DNA from: Rhizobiaceae bacterium
GTDB lineage: Bacteria; Pseudomonadota; Alphaproteobacteria; Rhizobiales; Rhizobiaceae
Direction of reading: 5' to 3'
Length of the DNA stretch: 64,000 nt
NCBI GenBank assembly: GCA_023953905.1
Contig: JAMLJA010000008.1
Location: 108,553-172,552, forward strand
The stretch's first letter is position 1. Each line of letters starts with the position of its first letter. This document shows, one piece after another, positions 43,945-54,651 of the stretch. Made by a program: the position numbers and the translations under genes. Below the pieces are notes generated by a model. It was given only the letters and a program-made list of their open reading frames with translations. It was not told where the DNA came from and did no database searches.

Positions 43945-44682
43945 ATGCTTGATCTGACTGGTCGCAAGGCCCTCGTGACAGGTGCGACGGGCGGCATAGG
44001 CGAGGCGATCGCCAGACTGCTTCATGCGCAGGGCGCCACGGTCGGACTGCATGGTACGCGCGTGGAAAAGCTCGAAGCTCTGGCGGCCGAGCTTGGCGAC
44101 AGGGTCAGGCTGTTTCCAGCCGACCTCAGCAATCGCGACGAGGTCAAGGCGCTCGGCCAGAAAGCTGAGGCCGAACTCGATGGAGTAGATACTCTCATCA
44201 ACAATGCGGGAATCACGAAGGACGGTCTTTTCGTCCGCATGAGTGATGCCGACTGGGACGCCGTCCTTGAGGTCAATCTGACCGCCGTTTTCCGCCTGAC
44301 GCGTGAACTGACCCATCCGATGATGCGTCGGCGCTTCGGCCGCATCGTCAACATCACATCGGTCGTCGCAGTGACCGGGAACCCCGGTCAAGCCAACTAT
44401 ATCGCCTCCAAGGCGGGCATGATCGGCTTTACCAAATCTCTGGCCCAGGAGATCGCGAGCCGCAATGTAACGGTCAACTGCGTTGCGCCGGGCTTCATCG
44501 AATCGGCCATGACCGGCAAGCTGAACGACAAGCAAAAGGAAGCCATCATGGGCGCCATCCCCATGAAGCGGATGGGCACAGGCGCCGAAGTCGCGTCTGC
44601 GGTTGCGTTTCTCGCAGCGGATGAGGCTGCCTACATCACCGGCCAGACAATTCACGTGAATGGCGGCATGGCAATGATCTGA
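43945..44682 (+). CDS. fabG: 3-oxoacyl-ACP reductase
   Basis: 245-residue SDR enzyme: TGATGGIGEAIAR at 13-25, NNAGITKDG near 90, the catalytic Ser in ITSVVAVTG near 140, YIASKAG near 152, and a C-terminal AYITGQTIHVNGGMAMI. It reduces 3-oxoacyl-ACP with NADPH in the type II system. AAGGAAGG precedes the ATG. It lies 86 bases after fabD. Confidence 0.97.
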   Translation: MLDLTGRKALVTGATGGIGEAIARLLHAQGATVGLHGTRVEKLEALAAELGDRVRLFPADLSNRDEVKALGQKAEAELDGVDTLINNAGITKDGLFVRMSDADWDAVLEVNLTAVFRLTRELTHPMMRRRFGRIVNITSVVAVTGNPGQANYIASKAGMIGFTKSLAQEIASRNVTVNCVAPGFIESAMTGKLNDKQKEAIMGAIPMKRMGTGAEVASAVAFLAADEAAYITGQTIHVNGGMAMI

Positions 44683-44906
44683 CCGACGGCGTCGGGGGTT
44701 GGTGCTAAGGACTGTGCGCAGCGGGCTGTTGGCAGGTTTTCGCCTTGGACAGCCGCGGAATTTCGTGTAATGCGCCTCCCAAGCGGCCGGTCGAGACCTA
44801 TTTCGTTCCGAACATCGGACCGCTAAAGATAAGAATGTTGGGCCTTGATTGGCGACAAACAGGCCGCTAACGAAGTGAACGAATTCTTTTTACGAGGATG
44901 CCCCAA

Positions 44907-45143
44907 ATGAGCGACACCGCAGAGCGCGTGAAGAAGATCGTTATCGAACACCTTGGTGTCGATGCGGATAAGGTCACCGAAGCGGCCAGCTTCATCGATG
45001 ATCTCGGCGCGGACAGCCTCGATACAGTCGAGCTCGTCATGGCGTTCGAGGAAGAGTTCGGCGTTGAAATCCCGGACGACGCAGCCGAGACCATCCTGAC
45101 TGTCGGCGATGCGGTCAAGTACATTGACAAGGCTTCTGCCTGA
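44907..45143 (+). CDS. acpP: Acyl carrier protein
   Basis: 78 acidic residues with the phosphopantetheine site Ser37 in [15 protein letters not shown]. It carries growing acyl chains. The ATG at 44907 (MSDTAERV) has GAGG nine bases upstream and matches the family; an ATG at 44898 would add three residues and overlap the ribosome site. The 224-base gap after fabG probably holds its own promoter; CTTGAT at 44844-44849 with CTAACG 17 bases later is a weak candidate. Confidence 0.97.
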   Translation: MSDTAERVKKIVIEHLGVDADKVTEAASFIDDLGADSLDTVELVMAFEEEFGVEIPDDAAETILTVGDAVKYIDKASA

Positions 45144-45179
45144 TCATCTGCTGAGCAGGCAGCGTCGGGGAGAGTGCTT

Positions 45180-46442
45180 GTGAGACGCGTCGTCATTACA
45201 GGTGTCGGACTCGTTTCGCCGTTCGGTGTCGGGGTGGAGCATAGCTGGCGCGAACTGCTTTCGGGCAAGAGCGCCTGCCGCCGCATAACCGAGTTTGAAG
45301 TGGACGATCTGGCGTGCCGGATCGCTCACATCATTCCGCGTGGCGACGGGACGAACGGCACGTTCAATCCAGAGAGCTTCCTTGAGCCCAAGGAACTGCG
45401 CAAGATCGGCGATTTCATCCTTTACGGGATAGCTGCCGCCGATGAGGCTATTGCCGATTCTGGCTGGAAGCCTGAAACCGAGGCCGAGAAGAACGCCACC
45501 GGCGTCATGATCGGCTCGGGAATTGGCGGAATTTCTGGAATTGCTGAAAATGCGCTCCTTCTCAAGGAACGCGGACCTCGGCGCATCAGTCCATTCTTCA
45601 TTCCTGGGAACATCATCAATCTGGTTTCTGGCCAGGTTTCCATACGCCACGGCCTCAAGGGGCCGAATCATGCTGTGGTTACCGCGTGCTCCACAGGCGC
45701 CCATGCGATTGGCGACGCGTCGCGGCTGATCATGTTTGGCGATGCCGACGTGATGCTTGCCGGCGGTTCGGAATCGCCCATTGACAGGCTTTCCATGGCA
45801 GGATTTGCCGCTTGCCGGGCCTTGTCGACGGAGCGCAACGATACGCCCGAGAAAGCCTCCCGTCCCTACGATCGCGACCGCGACGGCTTTGTCATGGGCG
45901 AAGGCGCTGGCGTTGTCGTTCTGGAAGAGCTCGAGCACGCGAAGGCGCGTGGCGCCAAGATCTATGCGGAAGTGACGGGTTACGGACTGTCCGGCGATGC
46001 CTACCACATCACCGCGCCGGCGGAAGATGGCGATGGCGCGTTCCGTTGCATGAGCGCGGCACTCAAACGTGCCAACCTTGGGCCGGAAGATATCGACTAT
46101 ATCAACGCGCACGGTACCTCGACGATGGCGGACACGATCGAACTCGGCGCTGTCGAGCGTCTGGTTGGAAACGCCGCCTCCAAGATCTCCATGTCATCGA
46201 CAAAATCCTCGATCGGGCATCTGCTCGGAGCTGCAGGCGCTGCGGAGGCAATTTTCTCGGTGCTGGCAATCCGGGACAATATTGCGCCGGCCACGATCAA
46301 CCTCGACAATCCGTCGACCGAAACTGACATTGATTTGGTGCCGCACAAGCCGCGCCAGCGCCAGATTGACGTCGCACTCTCGAACTCGTTCGGGTTTGGC
46401 GGAACCAATGCATCGCTGGTTTTTCAGCGGTTCAATGGCTGA
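45180..46442 (+). CDS. fabF: 3-oxoacyl-ACP synthase II
   Basis: 420-residue condensing enzyme. Catalytic Cys170 is in TACSTGAHAIGDA, one His is in NAHGTSTMADTIE near 310 and the other in KSSIGHLLGAAG near 345. It extends acyl-ACP with malonyl-ACP. I choose the GTG at 45180 because GGGGAG lies seven bases before it; a GTG at 45174 is too close. It follows acpP by 36 bases. Confidence 0.96.
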   Translation: MRRVVITGVGLVSPFGVGVEHSWRELLSGKSACRRITEFEVDDLACRIAHIIPRGDGTNGTFNPESFLEPKELRKIGDFILYGIAAADEAIADSGWKPETEAEKNATGVMIGSGIGGISGIAENALLLKERGPRRISPFFIPGNIINLVSGQVSIRHGLKGPNHAVVTACSTGAHAIGDASRLIMFGDADVMLAGGSESPIDRLSMAGFAACRALSTERNDTPEKASRPYDRDRDGFVMGEGAGVVVLEELEHAKARGAKIYAEVTGYGLSGDAYHITAPAEDGDGAFRCMSAALKRANLGPEDIDYINAHGTSTMADTIELGAVERLVGNAASKISMSSTKSSIGHLLGAAGAAEAIFSVLAIRDNIAPATINLDNPSTETDIDLVPHKPRQRQIDVALSNSFGFGGTNASLVFQRFNG

Positions 46443-46535
46443 GACGAGCAAGGCCTTCTATGCTGCCGTGATTTCTGCCATTTTCGGCGATAGCTTGTCG
46501 GCCCCAGCAGAATCATTTGAAAGCGCCGCCGACCT

Positions 46536-47717
46536 ATGACGATCGAATCTGAGAGCACGGGAAACAGCGGCAGACAGGCAGACGTTCCACAGCCGATGGT
46601 ACCCCGTACGGCCAGGGACGTGCTTCGGCCGGAGGTTGGCACGCCGCCTCCACAGCATCGCCGGTCACGCGGGTCGCGAAACCAGTTTGTGGTCTTCCTG
46701 AATTTCGTCGTGACGGCGACCTTCTTCCTCACGCTGTTGGCTGTTGGCGTTGCCTATGTCGGCAAGCAGTCCTTTGACGCGCCTGGGCCGACCAATGTGG
46801 TGTCGACCATCCTCATCAAGCCGAATACGGGAACGCGCGAGATTGCGGGCCAGCTCGAACGGCGTGGTCTGATCACTGACGCGCGCATATTCTGGATCGG
46901 CGCAAGGGCTTTCGGGTCAGACACTTCGTTGAAGGCGGGCGAATACGAGATCAAGCCGCATGCTTCTATGCGCGATATCATGAAGGTTCTGCAGAGCGGC
47001 AAGTCGATCCTCTATTCGCTCACTATCCCGGAGGGCTTGACTGTCGAGCAGGCGCTTGAACGCATCCGCGACAACGAGATCCTGACCGGAGATATGCCAG
47101 AGACGGTGCCTGCCGAAGGAACCCTTGCGGCCGATACCCAACGGTTCACGCGTGGAACGACGCGTGAGCAGATCGTCAACAAGCTCCTGGCGGACCAGAA
47201 GGCCCTCGTCGAAGGCATCTGGCGACGGCGTACAAGTGACCTGCCTATTGCCGACATGGATGAGTTCGTCACGCTCGCGTCTATCGTGGAAAAGGAAACA
47301 GGTATCGCAGACGAACGCTCACTTGTGGCCGCCGTCTTTATCAACAGGCTCAACAAGGGCATGAGGCTTCAATCGGATCCCACCATCATTTACGGGATCT
47401 ACGGTGGCAAAGGTAAGCCTGCAGATAAGCCAATCACGCAATCGGATCTCAAGAAACAAACACCGTACAACACATATTTGATTGATGGGCTTCCGCCCAC
47501 GCCGATCGCAAATCCGGGTCGTGCTGCGCTGGAAGCCGTTGCCAATCCCTCGAAGACCGAAGACCTCTATTTTGTGGCGGATGGCACCGGCGGGCATGTC
47601 TTTGCCAAGACCCTCGAGGAGCACAACGAGAACGTCGCGCGCTGGCGAGCGATTGAGAAGCAGAGAGCCGATCAGGCAGCAGCGCAGAGCGAGGAAACTC
47701 CCGCAGCGGCGCAATAG
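46536..47717 (+). CDS. mltG: Endolytic murein transglycosylase MltG
   Basis: 393 residues: a Pro/Arg-rich cytoplasmic N-terminus, one membrane helix near 53-75, then the YceG domain. The catalytic glutamate region is ASIVEKETGIADER near 248-261 (Glu252/Glu254), followed by LQSDPTIIYGI near 275 and the PTPIANPGRAALEAV pattern near 325. It cleaves nascent glycan strands and sets chain length. The C-terminus is Ala/Glu/Gln rich. It is 93 bases after fabF. Confidence 0.95.
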   Translation: MTIESESTGNSGRQADVPQPMVPRTARDVLRPEVGTPPPQHRRSRGSRNQFVVFLNFVVTATFFLTLLAVGVAYVGKQSFDAPGPTNVVSTILIKPNTGTREIAGQLERRGLITDARIFWIGARAFGSDTSLKAGEYEIKPHASMRDIMKVLQSGKSILYSLTIPEGLTVEQALERIRDNEILTGDMPETVPAEGTLAADTQRFTRGTTREQIVNKLLADQKALVEGIWRRRTSDLPIADMDEFVTLASIVEKETGIADERSLVAAVFINRLNKGMRLQSDPTIIYGIYGGKGKPADKPITQSDLKKQTPYNTYLIDGLPPTPIANPGRAALEAVANPSKTEDLYFVADGTGGHVFAKTLEEHNENVARWRAIEKQRADQAAAQSEETPAAAQ

Positions 47718-47759
47718 GCACCGCCAGACTTCGCTAGCGTCAAACAGGGAGGGTAAGTT

Positions 47760-48647
47760 GTGGCTTTGCAGAGCATGACTGGTTTTGCGCGTGCCTCATC
47801 GGAAGCCGATGGTGCGCTCGTGACATGGGAAGTAAAATCAGTGAACGGAAAGAGCGCCGAGGCGCGTTTTCGTCTTCCCACAGGATTTGAACGTCTTGAG
47901 CCGACATTTCGACAAAAGCTGCAGAAGACCTTCGCCCGCGGAAACTTTCAGGCGACCTTGAGCGTCGCGCGCCAGGCGAGTGAGGGACAGCTTGTCGTAA
48001 ATGAGGTGCTTCTGGGCCAGTTGGCTAGATTGGCGCAGCGCCTTCAAAGTGATCATGGTATTGCGCCGGCGACGGCAGACGGTCTGCTGGCCATTCGCGG
48101 GGTGCTTGAAGTCCCGGAATCATCCGAGAGTGAAGAAAGCCGCCGCGCGTTTGACGAGCTGATCGCGGGTGTCTTCGCGCGGGTCTTGGCGGAATTGGAA
48201 GCAGCGCGAACGGGCGAGGGCGCGGCGCTGGGAGATTTGCTGTCTTTGCACCTGGAGCAGATTGAAGGTCTCACCTTACGCGCCGAGGCAGACCGGTCCC
48301 GCGATCCGTCGATGATTCGCGCGCGCCTTGCTGAGCAGGTAAAGTTGCTGATGGAGACGACAGCTGGCCTTGACGAAGGCCGTCTTCATGCCGAGGCCGC
48401 AATCCTTGCGACAAAGGCTGACATACGTGAGGAAATCGATCGACTGAAAACCCATATTGCCTCGGGTCGAAACCTGCTGGCGGCAGGGGGACCGGTCGGG
48501 CGCAAGCTCGATTTTCTGGCACAGGAATTTAACCGCGAATCGAATACTCTGTGTTCGAAGTCGAATGCGGCATCGGTCACAGCCATCGGGCTGGAACTCA
48601 AATCCGTCGTCGACCAGTTTCGCGAACAGGTACAGAATCTGGAGTAG
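47760..48647 (+). CDS. yicC: YicC/YloC family endoribonuclease
   Basis: 295 residues beginning with GTG (MALQSMTGFARAS), preceded by AGGGAGGGTAAGTT. N-terminal YicC domain: WEVKSVNGKSAEARFRLP near 25-42. C-terminal DUF1732: EAAILATKADIREEIDRLKTH and GRKLDFLAQEFNRESNTL near 265, with the conserved Glu/Asp set. YicC proteins are metal-dependent endoribonucleases with roles in RNA turnover. It lies three bases before gmk. Confidence 0.95.
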   Translation: MALQSMTGFARASSEADGALVTWEVKSVNGKSAEARFRLPTGFERLEPTFRQKLQKTFARGNFQATLSVARQASEGQLVVNEVLLGQLARLAQRLQSDHGIAPATADGLLAIRGVLEVPESSESEESRRAFDELIAGVFARVLAELEAARTGEGAALGDLLSLHLEQIEGLTLRAEADRSRDPSMIRARLAEQVKLLMETTAGLDEGRLHAEAAILATKADIREEIDRLKTHIASGRNLLAAGGPVGRKLDFLAQEFNRESNTLCSKSNAASVTAIGLELKSVVDQFREQVQNLE

Positions 48648-48650
48648 TCA

Positions 48651-49304
48651 ATGGCGCGGGGCACGTCAGGCGAGCGCATCGGCCGAAGGGGCTTGATGCT
48701 GGTGCTTTCCTCGCCATCTGGCGCGGGAAAGTCGACCATTGCGCGCAATCTTCTTGAGAGCGACCACGAATTCCAGCTGTCGGTGAGCGTCACCACACGT
48801 CCGCGGCGCGGCAGTGAGATCGATGGTGTTCACTACTATTTCCGGGACATGCGTGAGTTTGAGTTCATGCGTGACAATCAGGAATTGCTTGAATGGGCCG
48901 AGGTCCACGGAAATTGCTACGCGACCCCGCGCCGACCCGCTGAGAAGGCAATGGCTGAGGGGCGGGACATGCTCTTCGACATCGACTGGCAGGGAGCGGT
49001 GCAGCTCAAGGAAAAGATGCGAGGCGACATCGTCTCAATCTTTATACTTCCGCCATCCATGACAGAGTTGAAGGCGCGCCTCATGCGCCGCGCAGAGGAT
49101 GCCGTGGAGGCCATTGAAAGGCGCTTGAACAATGCCAAACTCGAAATCGAGCACTGGCGGGAATACGACTACGTGGTCGTCAATGACGATCTCGACCGCG
49201 CCTTCTCTGAAGTACGCGCGATCGTCACCGCAGAGAGGTTGCGGCGCGACAGGCGTCCGGGCCTGTTCGAGTTTGTCTCGTCGCTTCTCGACGAGAAAAT
49301 CTGA
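48651..49304 (+). CDS. gmk: Guanylate kinase
   Basis: 217 residues with the P-loop [10 protein letters not shown] at 20-29, [17 protein letters not shown] near 47-63 (GMP-binding Ser/Tyr/Arg), and [14 protein letters not shown] near 105. It phosphorylates GMP to GDP. It begins three bases after yicC and ends three bases before rsmA on the opposite strand, so the two operons meet tail to tail with no room for a terminator. Confidence 0.97.
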   Translation: MARGTSGERIGRRGLMLVLSSPSGAGKSTIARNLLESDHEFQLSVSVTTRPRRGSEIDGVHYYFRDMREFEFMRDNQELLEWAEVHGNCYATPRRPAEKAMAEGRDMLFDIDWQGAVQLKEKMRGDIVSIFILPPSMTELKARLMRRAEDAVEAIERRLNNAKLEIEHWREYDYVVVNDDLDRAFSEVRAIVTAERLRRDRRPGLFEFVSSLLDEKI

Positions 49305-49307
49305 AAG

Positions 49308-50138
49308 CTAGAAGGCAGCGGCGAGGGACGCGAATTCCTCAATGGAAAGCGTTTCGGCGCGCCTTGTGCCGTCGATGCCGACCCGCCCAAGGAGGTCTTC
49401 GCCCCCCAATGATTTCAGGCTCTGCCTCAGCATCTTCCGGCGCTGGCCGAACGCCGCCTCGGTGACGCGGCCAAGCTTGCCGACATCGGCGGGCAGGGGG
49501 GTCGCGCGCGGCACGAGATGCACCACCGACGAGGTGACTTTCGGCGGAGGCACGAAGGCCTGCGGCGGCAGATCGAACGCAATGCGTGCTTCGGTGCGCC
49601 AGCCTGCAAGGACCCCGAGCCGGCCATAGGCGTCGCTGTGGGGCAGCGCCACGATACGCTGCGCCACCTCGCGTTGAAACATCAGGGTCATGGATTGGTA
49701 GAATGGCGGCCAGTCGCGCACGGTGAGCCAACGGACAAGCAGTTCCGTTCCAATATTGTATGGCAGGTTCGCCACGATCTTTGTCGGTTCGTTCCCGGCG
49801 ATTGCGGCGAAGTCGGTCTTGAGCGCGTCACCGGCGATGACTTCCAGCCGTCCGGGGTAGTGATCCGAGACCTCAGCCAGAGCTGCCAGGCATCGCTCGT
49901 CACGTTCAATCGCGACCACGCGGCGTGCACCATGCAAAAGTAACGCACGAGTCAACCCGCCGGGACCGGGTCCCACTTCGATGACGGTGCTGTGTGAAAG
50001 GTCGCCCGCCGCGCGCGCGACCTTTCCGGTCAGATTGAGGTCGAGCAGAAAATTCTGTCCGAGCGACTTCTTGGCAGCAAGGCCATGACGCTCAATCACA
50101 TCGCGAAGGGGAGGCAGCCCGTCTATGCTTGCGTTCAT
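49308..50138 (-). CDS. rsmA: 16S rRNA (adenine1518-N6/1519-N6) dimethyltransferase
   Basis: 276 residues. N-terminal [20 protein letters not shown] near 23-42, AdoMet motif [16 protein letters not shown] near 51, and catalytic [17 protein letters not shown] near 123. It dimethylates two adjacent adenines in helix 45 of 16S rRNA. It overlaps the end of pdxA by four bases (ATGA) and is the last gene of the surA-lptD operon. Confidence 0.97.
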   Translation of the reverse strand: MNASIDGLPPLRDVIERHGLAAKKSLGQNFLLDLNLTGKVARAAGDLSHSTVIEVGPGPGGLTRALLLHGARRVVAIERDERCLAALAEVSDHYPGRLEVIAGDALKTDFAAIAGNEPTKIVANLPYNIGTELLVRWLTVRDWPPFYQSMTLMFQREVAQRIVALPHSDAYGRLGVLAGWRTEARIAFDLPPQAFVPPPKVTSSVVHLVPRATPLPADVGKLGRVTEAAFGQRRKMLRQSLKSLGGEDLLGRVGIDGTRRAETLSIEEFASLAAAF

Positions 50139-51151
50139 TGGCCTTGTTGCCCGGCAAGATCACGAGCAAGCGCGAGGGCGGCCACGAAAGCCCCGGATCG
50201 CGCCTTGCCTGTACCTGCAAGCGTAAACGCAGTTCCATGGTCGGGCGACGTTCGGATGAAGGGCAAGCCCAGCGTAACGTTGACCGTGCTGTCGAAAGCT
50301 AGCGCCTTTGCCGGTATCAGCGCCTGATCATGATACATGCAGACGGCCGCATCATAGGTGTCTCGCGCTTCCGCGTGAAACATCGTATCGGCTGGAAGAG
50401 GGCCGAACGCTTCGATTCCCAAACTGCGAGCCTCATTGATCGCGGGCGCGATCGTATCAATCTCCTCGCGCCCCATGGTGCCGTTCTCGCCCGCGTGAGG
50501 ATTGAGCCCGGATACTGCGATCCGTGGATTTGGAATGCCGAAACGCCCTTCCAGATCGCGGGCCGTGACGACGATGGTCTCTAGAATGAGCTCTCGGGTG
50601 AGTGCATGCATTATGTCCGCAAGGCGGATATGAATAGTGACCGGCACGGCCCGCAATTGTGGGCCAGCCAGCATCATCACCGGCATGACCGGAATGCCGG
50701 TACGCAATTGGGCCAGATGCGCGAGATATTCAGTATGCCCCGGAAACGCAAAACCGCTGTCGTAAAGTGACTTCTTGGCGATCGGACCGGTCACCATCGC
50801 CGCAGCGGCGCCGTCCATCACATCCCGAACGGCGCGATCGATGGCCTCGACGATACCGCGAGAATTCGCAGCATCGGATGCTCCCACAGCGCCACTGAAC
50901 ACGTTTTCGAGTGGCACGACGGGAAGTGCGTTAGCGAATGATGTCGTCGCTCTGGTGGCATCCACGACTTCAAGCGGCAGGTCTCTTCCAAGGAGCTTCG
51001 CTCTGGCGGCAAGTGTGGCCGGATCGCACAGAACGTAAAAGGGCGCCGATCCGTCTTGATCACGTCGCAGCCATGAATCGATCACAACATCGGGGCCGAC
51101 CCCCGCAGGGTCGCCAACAGTGATCGCAAGTGGCTTTGAGAGCACCCTCAA
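50135..51151 (-). CDS. pdxA: 4-hydroxythreonine-4-phosphate dehydrogenase
   Basis: 338 residues. Family segments are [10 protein letters not shown] near 13, [20 protein letters not shown] near 140-159 with a zinc-ligand His, and [20 protein letters not shown] near 275 with another. It oxidises 4-phosphohydroxy-threonine in pyridoxal phosphate synthesis. The open frame begins with a TTG at 51151; a GTG at 51145 is equally possible, and neither has an ideal ribosome site. It lies between surA and rsmA, as in enterobacteria. Confidence 0.95.
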   Translation of the reverse strand: MRVLSKPLAITVGDPAGVGPDVVIDSWLRRDQDGSAPFYVLCDPATLAARAKLLGRDLPLEVVDATRATTSFANALPVVPLENVFSGAVGASDAANSRGIVEAIDRAVRDVMDGAAAAMVTGPIAKKSLYDSGFAFPGHTEYLAHLAQLRTGIPVMPVMMLAGPQLRAVPVTIHIRLADIMHALTRELILETIVVTARDLEGRFGIPNPRIAVSGLNPHAGENGTMGREEIDTIAPAINEARSLGIEAFGPLPADTMFHAEARDTYDAAVCMYHDQALIPAKALAFDSTVNVTLGLPFIRTSPDHGTAFTLAGTGKARSGAFVAALALARDLAGQQGQ

Positions 51152-51178
51152 GATTGCACGTACTGACGCAATCGCGCC

Positions 51179-52123
51179 TTAGCGCTTCACAATCTTGGCC
51201 TTCTCGTGAAGCTCTTTCATATAGGTCTTATCGAGCTCGTCGGCACTTGCTGACCCTCCGGATTCCGCCTGAAATGTCAGCTGTGCGACACGATCGTCAG
51301 ACACTTCGCGTGCGCTGCAGATACCGATGAACTCAACGCCGCGTTCGGTCTGACGTACCGTCGTCGCACCACCGGCCTTTGCCGCCTTGATGGGCTCAGC
51401 CCAGTCCGAAGGCAGTTGCGGTTCAAGGACGCGTCCAAGATCACGCACGGTGACGTCGATCAGACCCTTGGCGAAGCTGCGAGTGGTATCGCAACTGCGA
51501 AAGCGCTTCCGCAATGCCTCCGCCTCGCGTTTGCGTTGCGGAAGCAGGCCTTTCTGATTTGCAGGCACCACGAAGATCACCTGTTGGAGCATATACTCGG
51601 TCGCGCTTGGTTTCTGGCCGCCTTGCTCCATCATTTTTCTGACGGCTTCCTGCGCGCTTGGAAGGCCTTTCCCACTCTTTCCGCCCGACGACCGATTGCG
51701 CGCGCCCAAGGCCTGATTCCAGCCCATCTGCGACCTGATGTAGTCCTTGAAATGCGCCTTGGTAACTCCGGACTTAGCCAGAATCTGGTCAAGCGCTTTG
51801 AGCGGCATCTTGTTGTTGGCTGCAAATCTCGCATAGGCGTCGTCGACCTGCTGATCCGAGACCTTGATTCCGAGACGCGCGATCTCGGAGTTGCGCAGGG
51901 TCTGGTCGATCATCTGATCAGACGCGCTGCCCTTCGCGCGCTGCAGCTTCATGAACGCCGCGCGACGCTGGATATCGTAACTCGTGATCGGGACATTATT
52001 GACGATGTATTTGATCTCACTGGCGTGGGCAGCGCCAACCACGTCGCCAAGGAATGTTCCCCCCGACGTCATTGACATCAAGGCAAACGCTGCTGCGAAC
52101 CCAAGCACTTTCGGCGATAACAT
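51179..52123 (-). CDS. surA: SurA-like periplasmic chaperone/peptidyl-prolyl isomerase
   Basis: 314 residues with a signal peptide (hydrophobic 5-30, cleavage likely near AHASE). The SurA N-terminal domain covers about 33-170 (YIVNNVPITSYDIQRRAAFM, SGVTKAHFKDYIRSQMGW). A divergent C-terminal half probably corresponds to one parvulin domain but lacks the classic motif by eye. It would escort outer-membrane proteins such as LptD, encoded next to it. The 52123 ATG has GGGGAAGAG upstream; an ATG at 52192 is rejected. Confidence 0.88.
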   Translation of the reverse strand: MLSPKVLGFAAAFALMSMTSGGTFLGDVVGAAHASEIKYIVNNVPITSYDIQRRAAFMKLQRAKGSASDQMIDQTLRNSEIARLGIKVSDQQVDDAYARFAANNKMPLKALDQILAKSGVTKAHFKDYIRSQMGWNQALGARNRSSGGKSGKGLPSAQEAVRKMMEQGGQKPSATEYMLQQVIFVVPANQKGLLPQRKREAEALRKRFRSCDTTRSFAKGLIDVTVRDLGRVLEPQLPSDWAEPIKAAKAGGATTVRQTERGVEFIGICSAREVSDDRVAQLTFQAESGGSASADELDKTYMKELHEKAKIVKR

Positions 52124-52302
52124 CCCGCTCTTCCCCGTTTTTGACCGACCAGAAAGGACGTTCCGACTGCCACTTCTATGCGGCGAAACCATGTCGTCTG
52201 TAAGCCTGCTAGGACGTCCAGCGTCCAGAAGGCAAGTCTTTACGCCAAAAAAATCACGAATTGCGGCCTCTGCACAAGCAAACGCGTGGATTTGAATGTG
52301 CG

Positions 52303-54651
52303 CTAGGTGCCGGTGCCGATATCACCCAAGGTTCGGAACGACAGATTGAACCCGATGCTGGTGGAGGTTTCGGTGTCGTAGCGGCTGAACGACTGAGAGA
52401 ATGTCATCATATAGGTGAAGCACTCATCGCTGTAGGAGAAACCAGCGCCTCGATTGAGCAGAGTGTCACTCTCGATGTCGTATGTGCCGGAGGCGAAGAC
52501 ACGCCAGCTTTCGCCAATCTTCGCCGATGCGCCGCCCGATACTTCCGCGCGATCAACATCGAACCCATAAAGAGGCTGCTTCTCGATATAGGCGTATTTG
52601 GCACTCACGCTGAACGCGCTGCTCGCATAGGCAGCCCGAACTTCGCCGCGACTCATGTCGAGCGAATCCTTGTCGAAACGCGCGCTCACCGATGCCGACA
52701 ATCCGAACGGCGTGGCAACGCCGACCAGTCCGACATAGTCGGATGTATCCGTTTCGAGGCCGGAATAGGCGCCGACGTTCAGGAGATCGGGGGAAGCGAA
52801 AGAGTTGCGGCCAGCCAGCTGATATGACTGCCCGAAGATCGCATTCGAGGTCCATCCGCCGGCATAAGTGCCCGAATAGCGGAAGCCGAGATTGGCGCGC
52901 GTCCCCCCCTCGATCCTGTCGTAGCCGGAGAACTTGTCGCGCTCGAAGAGCGACGTTGCATCGAACACGAAGCTTTGCGCATCTTCGTTGAGGATCACCA
53001 GCTTGTTCGAATAGGGTTCATCCGGCCGCACATACAGTTGCGCGACCGGCTCAAGCACATGGGTTGAGCTGGTGGTTGAGAAAAGCACCGGCCAGCGCAC
53101 GTCGAGGCCCGCCGTTGCCATGTAGCGATAGAGCGACGACCGAACGTCCTGTTCCACTCCCAGTCGTGCGGCCATGATGTCGATGCTGGCCTGCGATGCG
53201 TTGTTGATGTCCGCATACATCGCATCGCCCTGCATGTGCAGAGAAGGCGTGATCACAAGCCCGCCGCCTGTCACGATGGACTTGCGCCATTCTGCCTCTG
53301 CGGTGATGCGGCTGTTCAAACCTTCCGCGCCCCGAACCACCGGCGTCACCAGACTGGTGTCGAGCTCGTCGCGCGAGATGACACGGGAATTCACATCGAT
53401 CGTGAGTTCGCCACCTGCAATTGGTTCATCAGGCGTGAAGTTGTAATCGAGGGAGGGCAGAACCCAAGCCTGCTTCCCGTCACGCCCAAATTCGGTATCC
53501 TCCTGCACGTCGAACTTCATGGCGCGCAGATCGAAGTAGTTCCGATCGTTGAGACCCGTCAGATAGACCTCGTTACGCACGACATAGTCGCTGAAGCCGT
53601 CGATACCGTAAGTGTAGGAAAAATTCTTGTCGGTCTGGGCCATGACGTCCCAGCCGAAATTCCAGCGTGAATTGAGGGCGAAATCGCCCTTGCTGCCGAT
53701 CATGCCGCGGAAGCGGTTGGGGTCGATCTCAGTGCCACGGTCAATTGTGCCAAGGTTGAAGGCCCCGGGATCAGCCTGATAGATGCCAGCCATCTTCAGA
53801 TTGTACTGGCCGTTGTCGAAACGCTGGCGCCATTCGGCCTCGCCGAGAAATCCCTGCTGCGAGTACCCTGTGGAAGTTACCGTGAGGTCATAGGTCGGCG
53901 ACAGCGCGAAAAAATACGGAATGGAAACCCCGTAGCCGAGCTCCGACTTGTAGGCGAGGCCGGGCATCAGGAAGCCGGATTTGCGCTTGACGGTCGGGTC
54001 GGGAATCTCAAACGCTGGAAGAAACGCAATAGGCAGCCCAAACAGCTCGAATCGCGGCTTTTCAAAGCGAACGACCTTGGTCTTGCCGTTCCAGATGATC
54101 TTCTGCGATTTGATACGCCAGATCGGCGCCTTGTCTGGATTGTCCTGGCAGGGCTCACAGGCCGTATAGACGCCATTGTTGAAAGTGGTCAGGACACCGC
54201 TGCGCCGCTCGGCGCTTTCTGCGCCAAAATATGTCTTGTCGGTCGTCACCACCTGCAAGGCGTTGACGAAACCGTCCCCGAAATCGTCCGTTACGTCGAT
54301 TTCGTCCGCGTAGAACTTCGTGCCGTCCTTATCGACGATCTCCACCTTGCCGACGGCAAGCAGACGACCGGTCTGACGATTGTAGATGATGCGTTCGGCA
54401 ACGAGATTGTTTCCGCCATATTCGATCTGGACCCCGCCCACGGCAGTGACTGTCGACATGTCCCGATCATATACAAGCGTGTCAGCTTCCAGCAGCATCT
54501 GCGCGTTGGCAGGAACTGCGTTGCCGATTGCCACATCCTGAGCCGCCGCAGGCACGCCGGCATAGGCCATGGCGCAGGCGAGTGCCATCGTGGCTCCGAG
54601 CAAGCGGACCCGATATTTGGAATTATGCGCGAGGGGTAGCGGCCAGCCCAC
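52303..54651 (-). CDS. lptD: LPS-assembly protein LptD
   Basis: 782 residues if started at the GTG at 54651, which overlaps the TAG of lptG (TAGTG) and has AGGGAGGACGG just upstream. An ATG at 54717 would sit deeper inside lptG. Signal peptide about 15-38 (ending AAAQD); OstA-like N-terminal domain about 45-190 (LEADTLVYDRDMSTVTAVGG); then a 26-strand-type barrel domain with alternating aromatic strands to the C-terminus. CEPCQDNP near 168 holds two cysteines. It inserts LPS into the outer leaflet. Confidence 0.95.
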   Translation of the reverse strand: MGWPLPLAHNSKYRVRLLGATMALACAMAYAGVPAAAQDVAIGNAVPANAQMLLEADTLVYDRDMSTVTAVGGVQIEYGGNNLVAERIIYNRQTGRLLAVGKVEIVDKDGTKFYADEIDVTDDFGDGFVNALQVVTTDKTYFGAESAERRSGVLTTFNNGVYTACEPCQDNPDKAPIWRIKSQKIIWNGKTKVVRFEKPRFELFGLPIAFLPAFEIPDPTVKRKSGFLMPGLAYKSELGYGVSIPYFFALSPTYDLTVTSTGYSQQGFLGEAEWRQRFDNGQYNLKMAGIYQADPGAFNLGTIDRGTEIDPNRFRGMIGSKGDFALNSRWNFGWDVMAQTDKNFSYTYGIDGFSDYVVRNEVYLTGLNDRNYFDLRAMKFDVQEDTEFGRDGKQAWVLPSLDYNFTPDEPIAGGELTIDVNSRVISRDELDTSLVTPVVRGAEGLNSRITAEAEWRKSIVTGGGLVITPSLHMQGDAMYADINNASQASIDIMAARLGVEQDVRSSLYRYMATAGLDVRWPVLFSTTSSTHVLEPVAQLYVRPDEPYSNKLVILNEDAQSFVFDATSLFERDKFSGYDRIEGGTRANLGFRYSGTYAGGWTSNAIFGQSYQLAGRNSFASPDLLNVGAYSGLETDTSDYVGLVGVATPFGLSASVSARFDKDSLDMSRGEVRAAYASSAFSVSAKYAYIEKQPLYGFDVDRAEVSGGASAKIGESWRVFASGTYDIESDTLLNRGAGFSYSDECFTYMMTFSQSFSRYDTETSTSIGFNLSFRTLGDIGTGT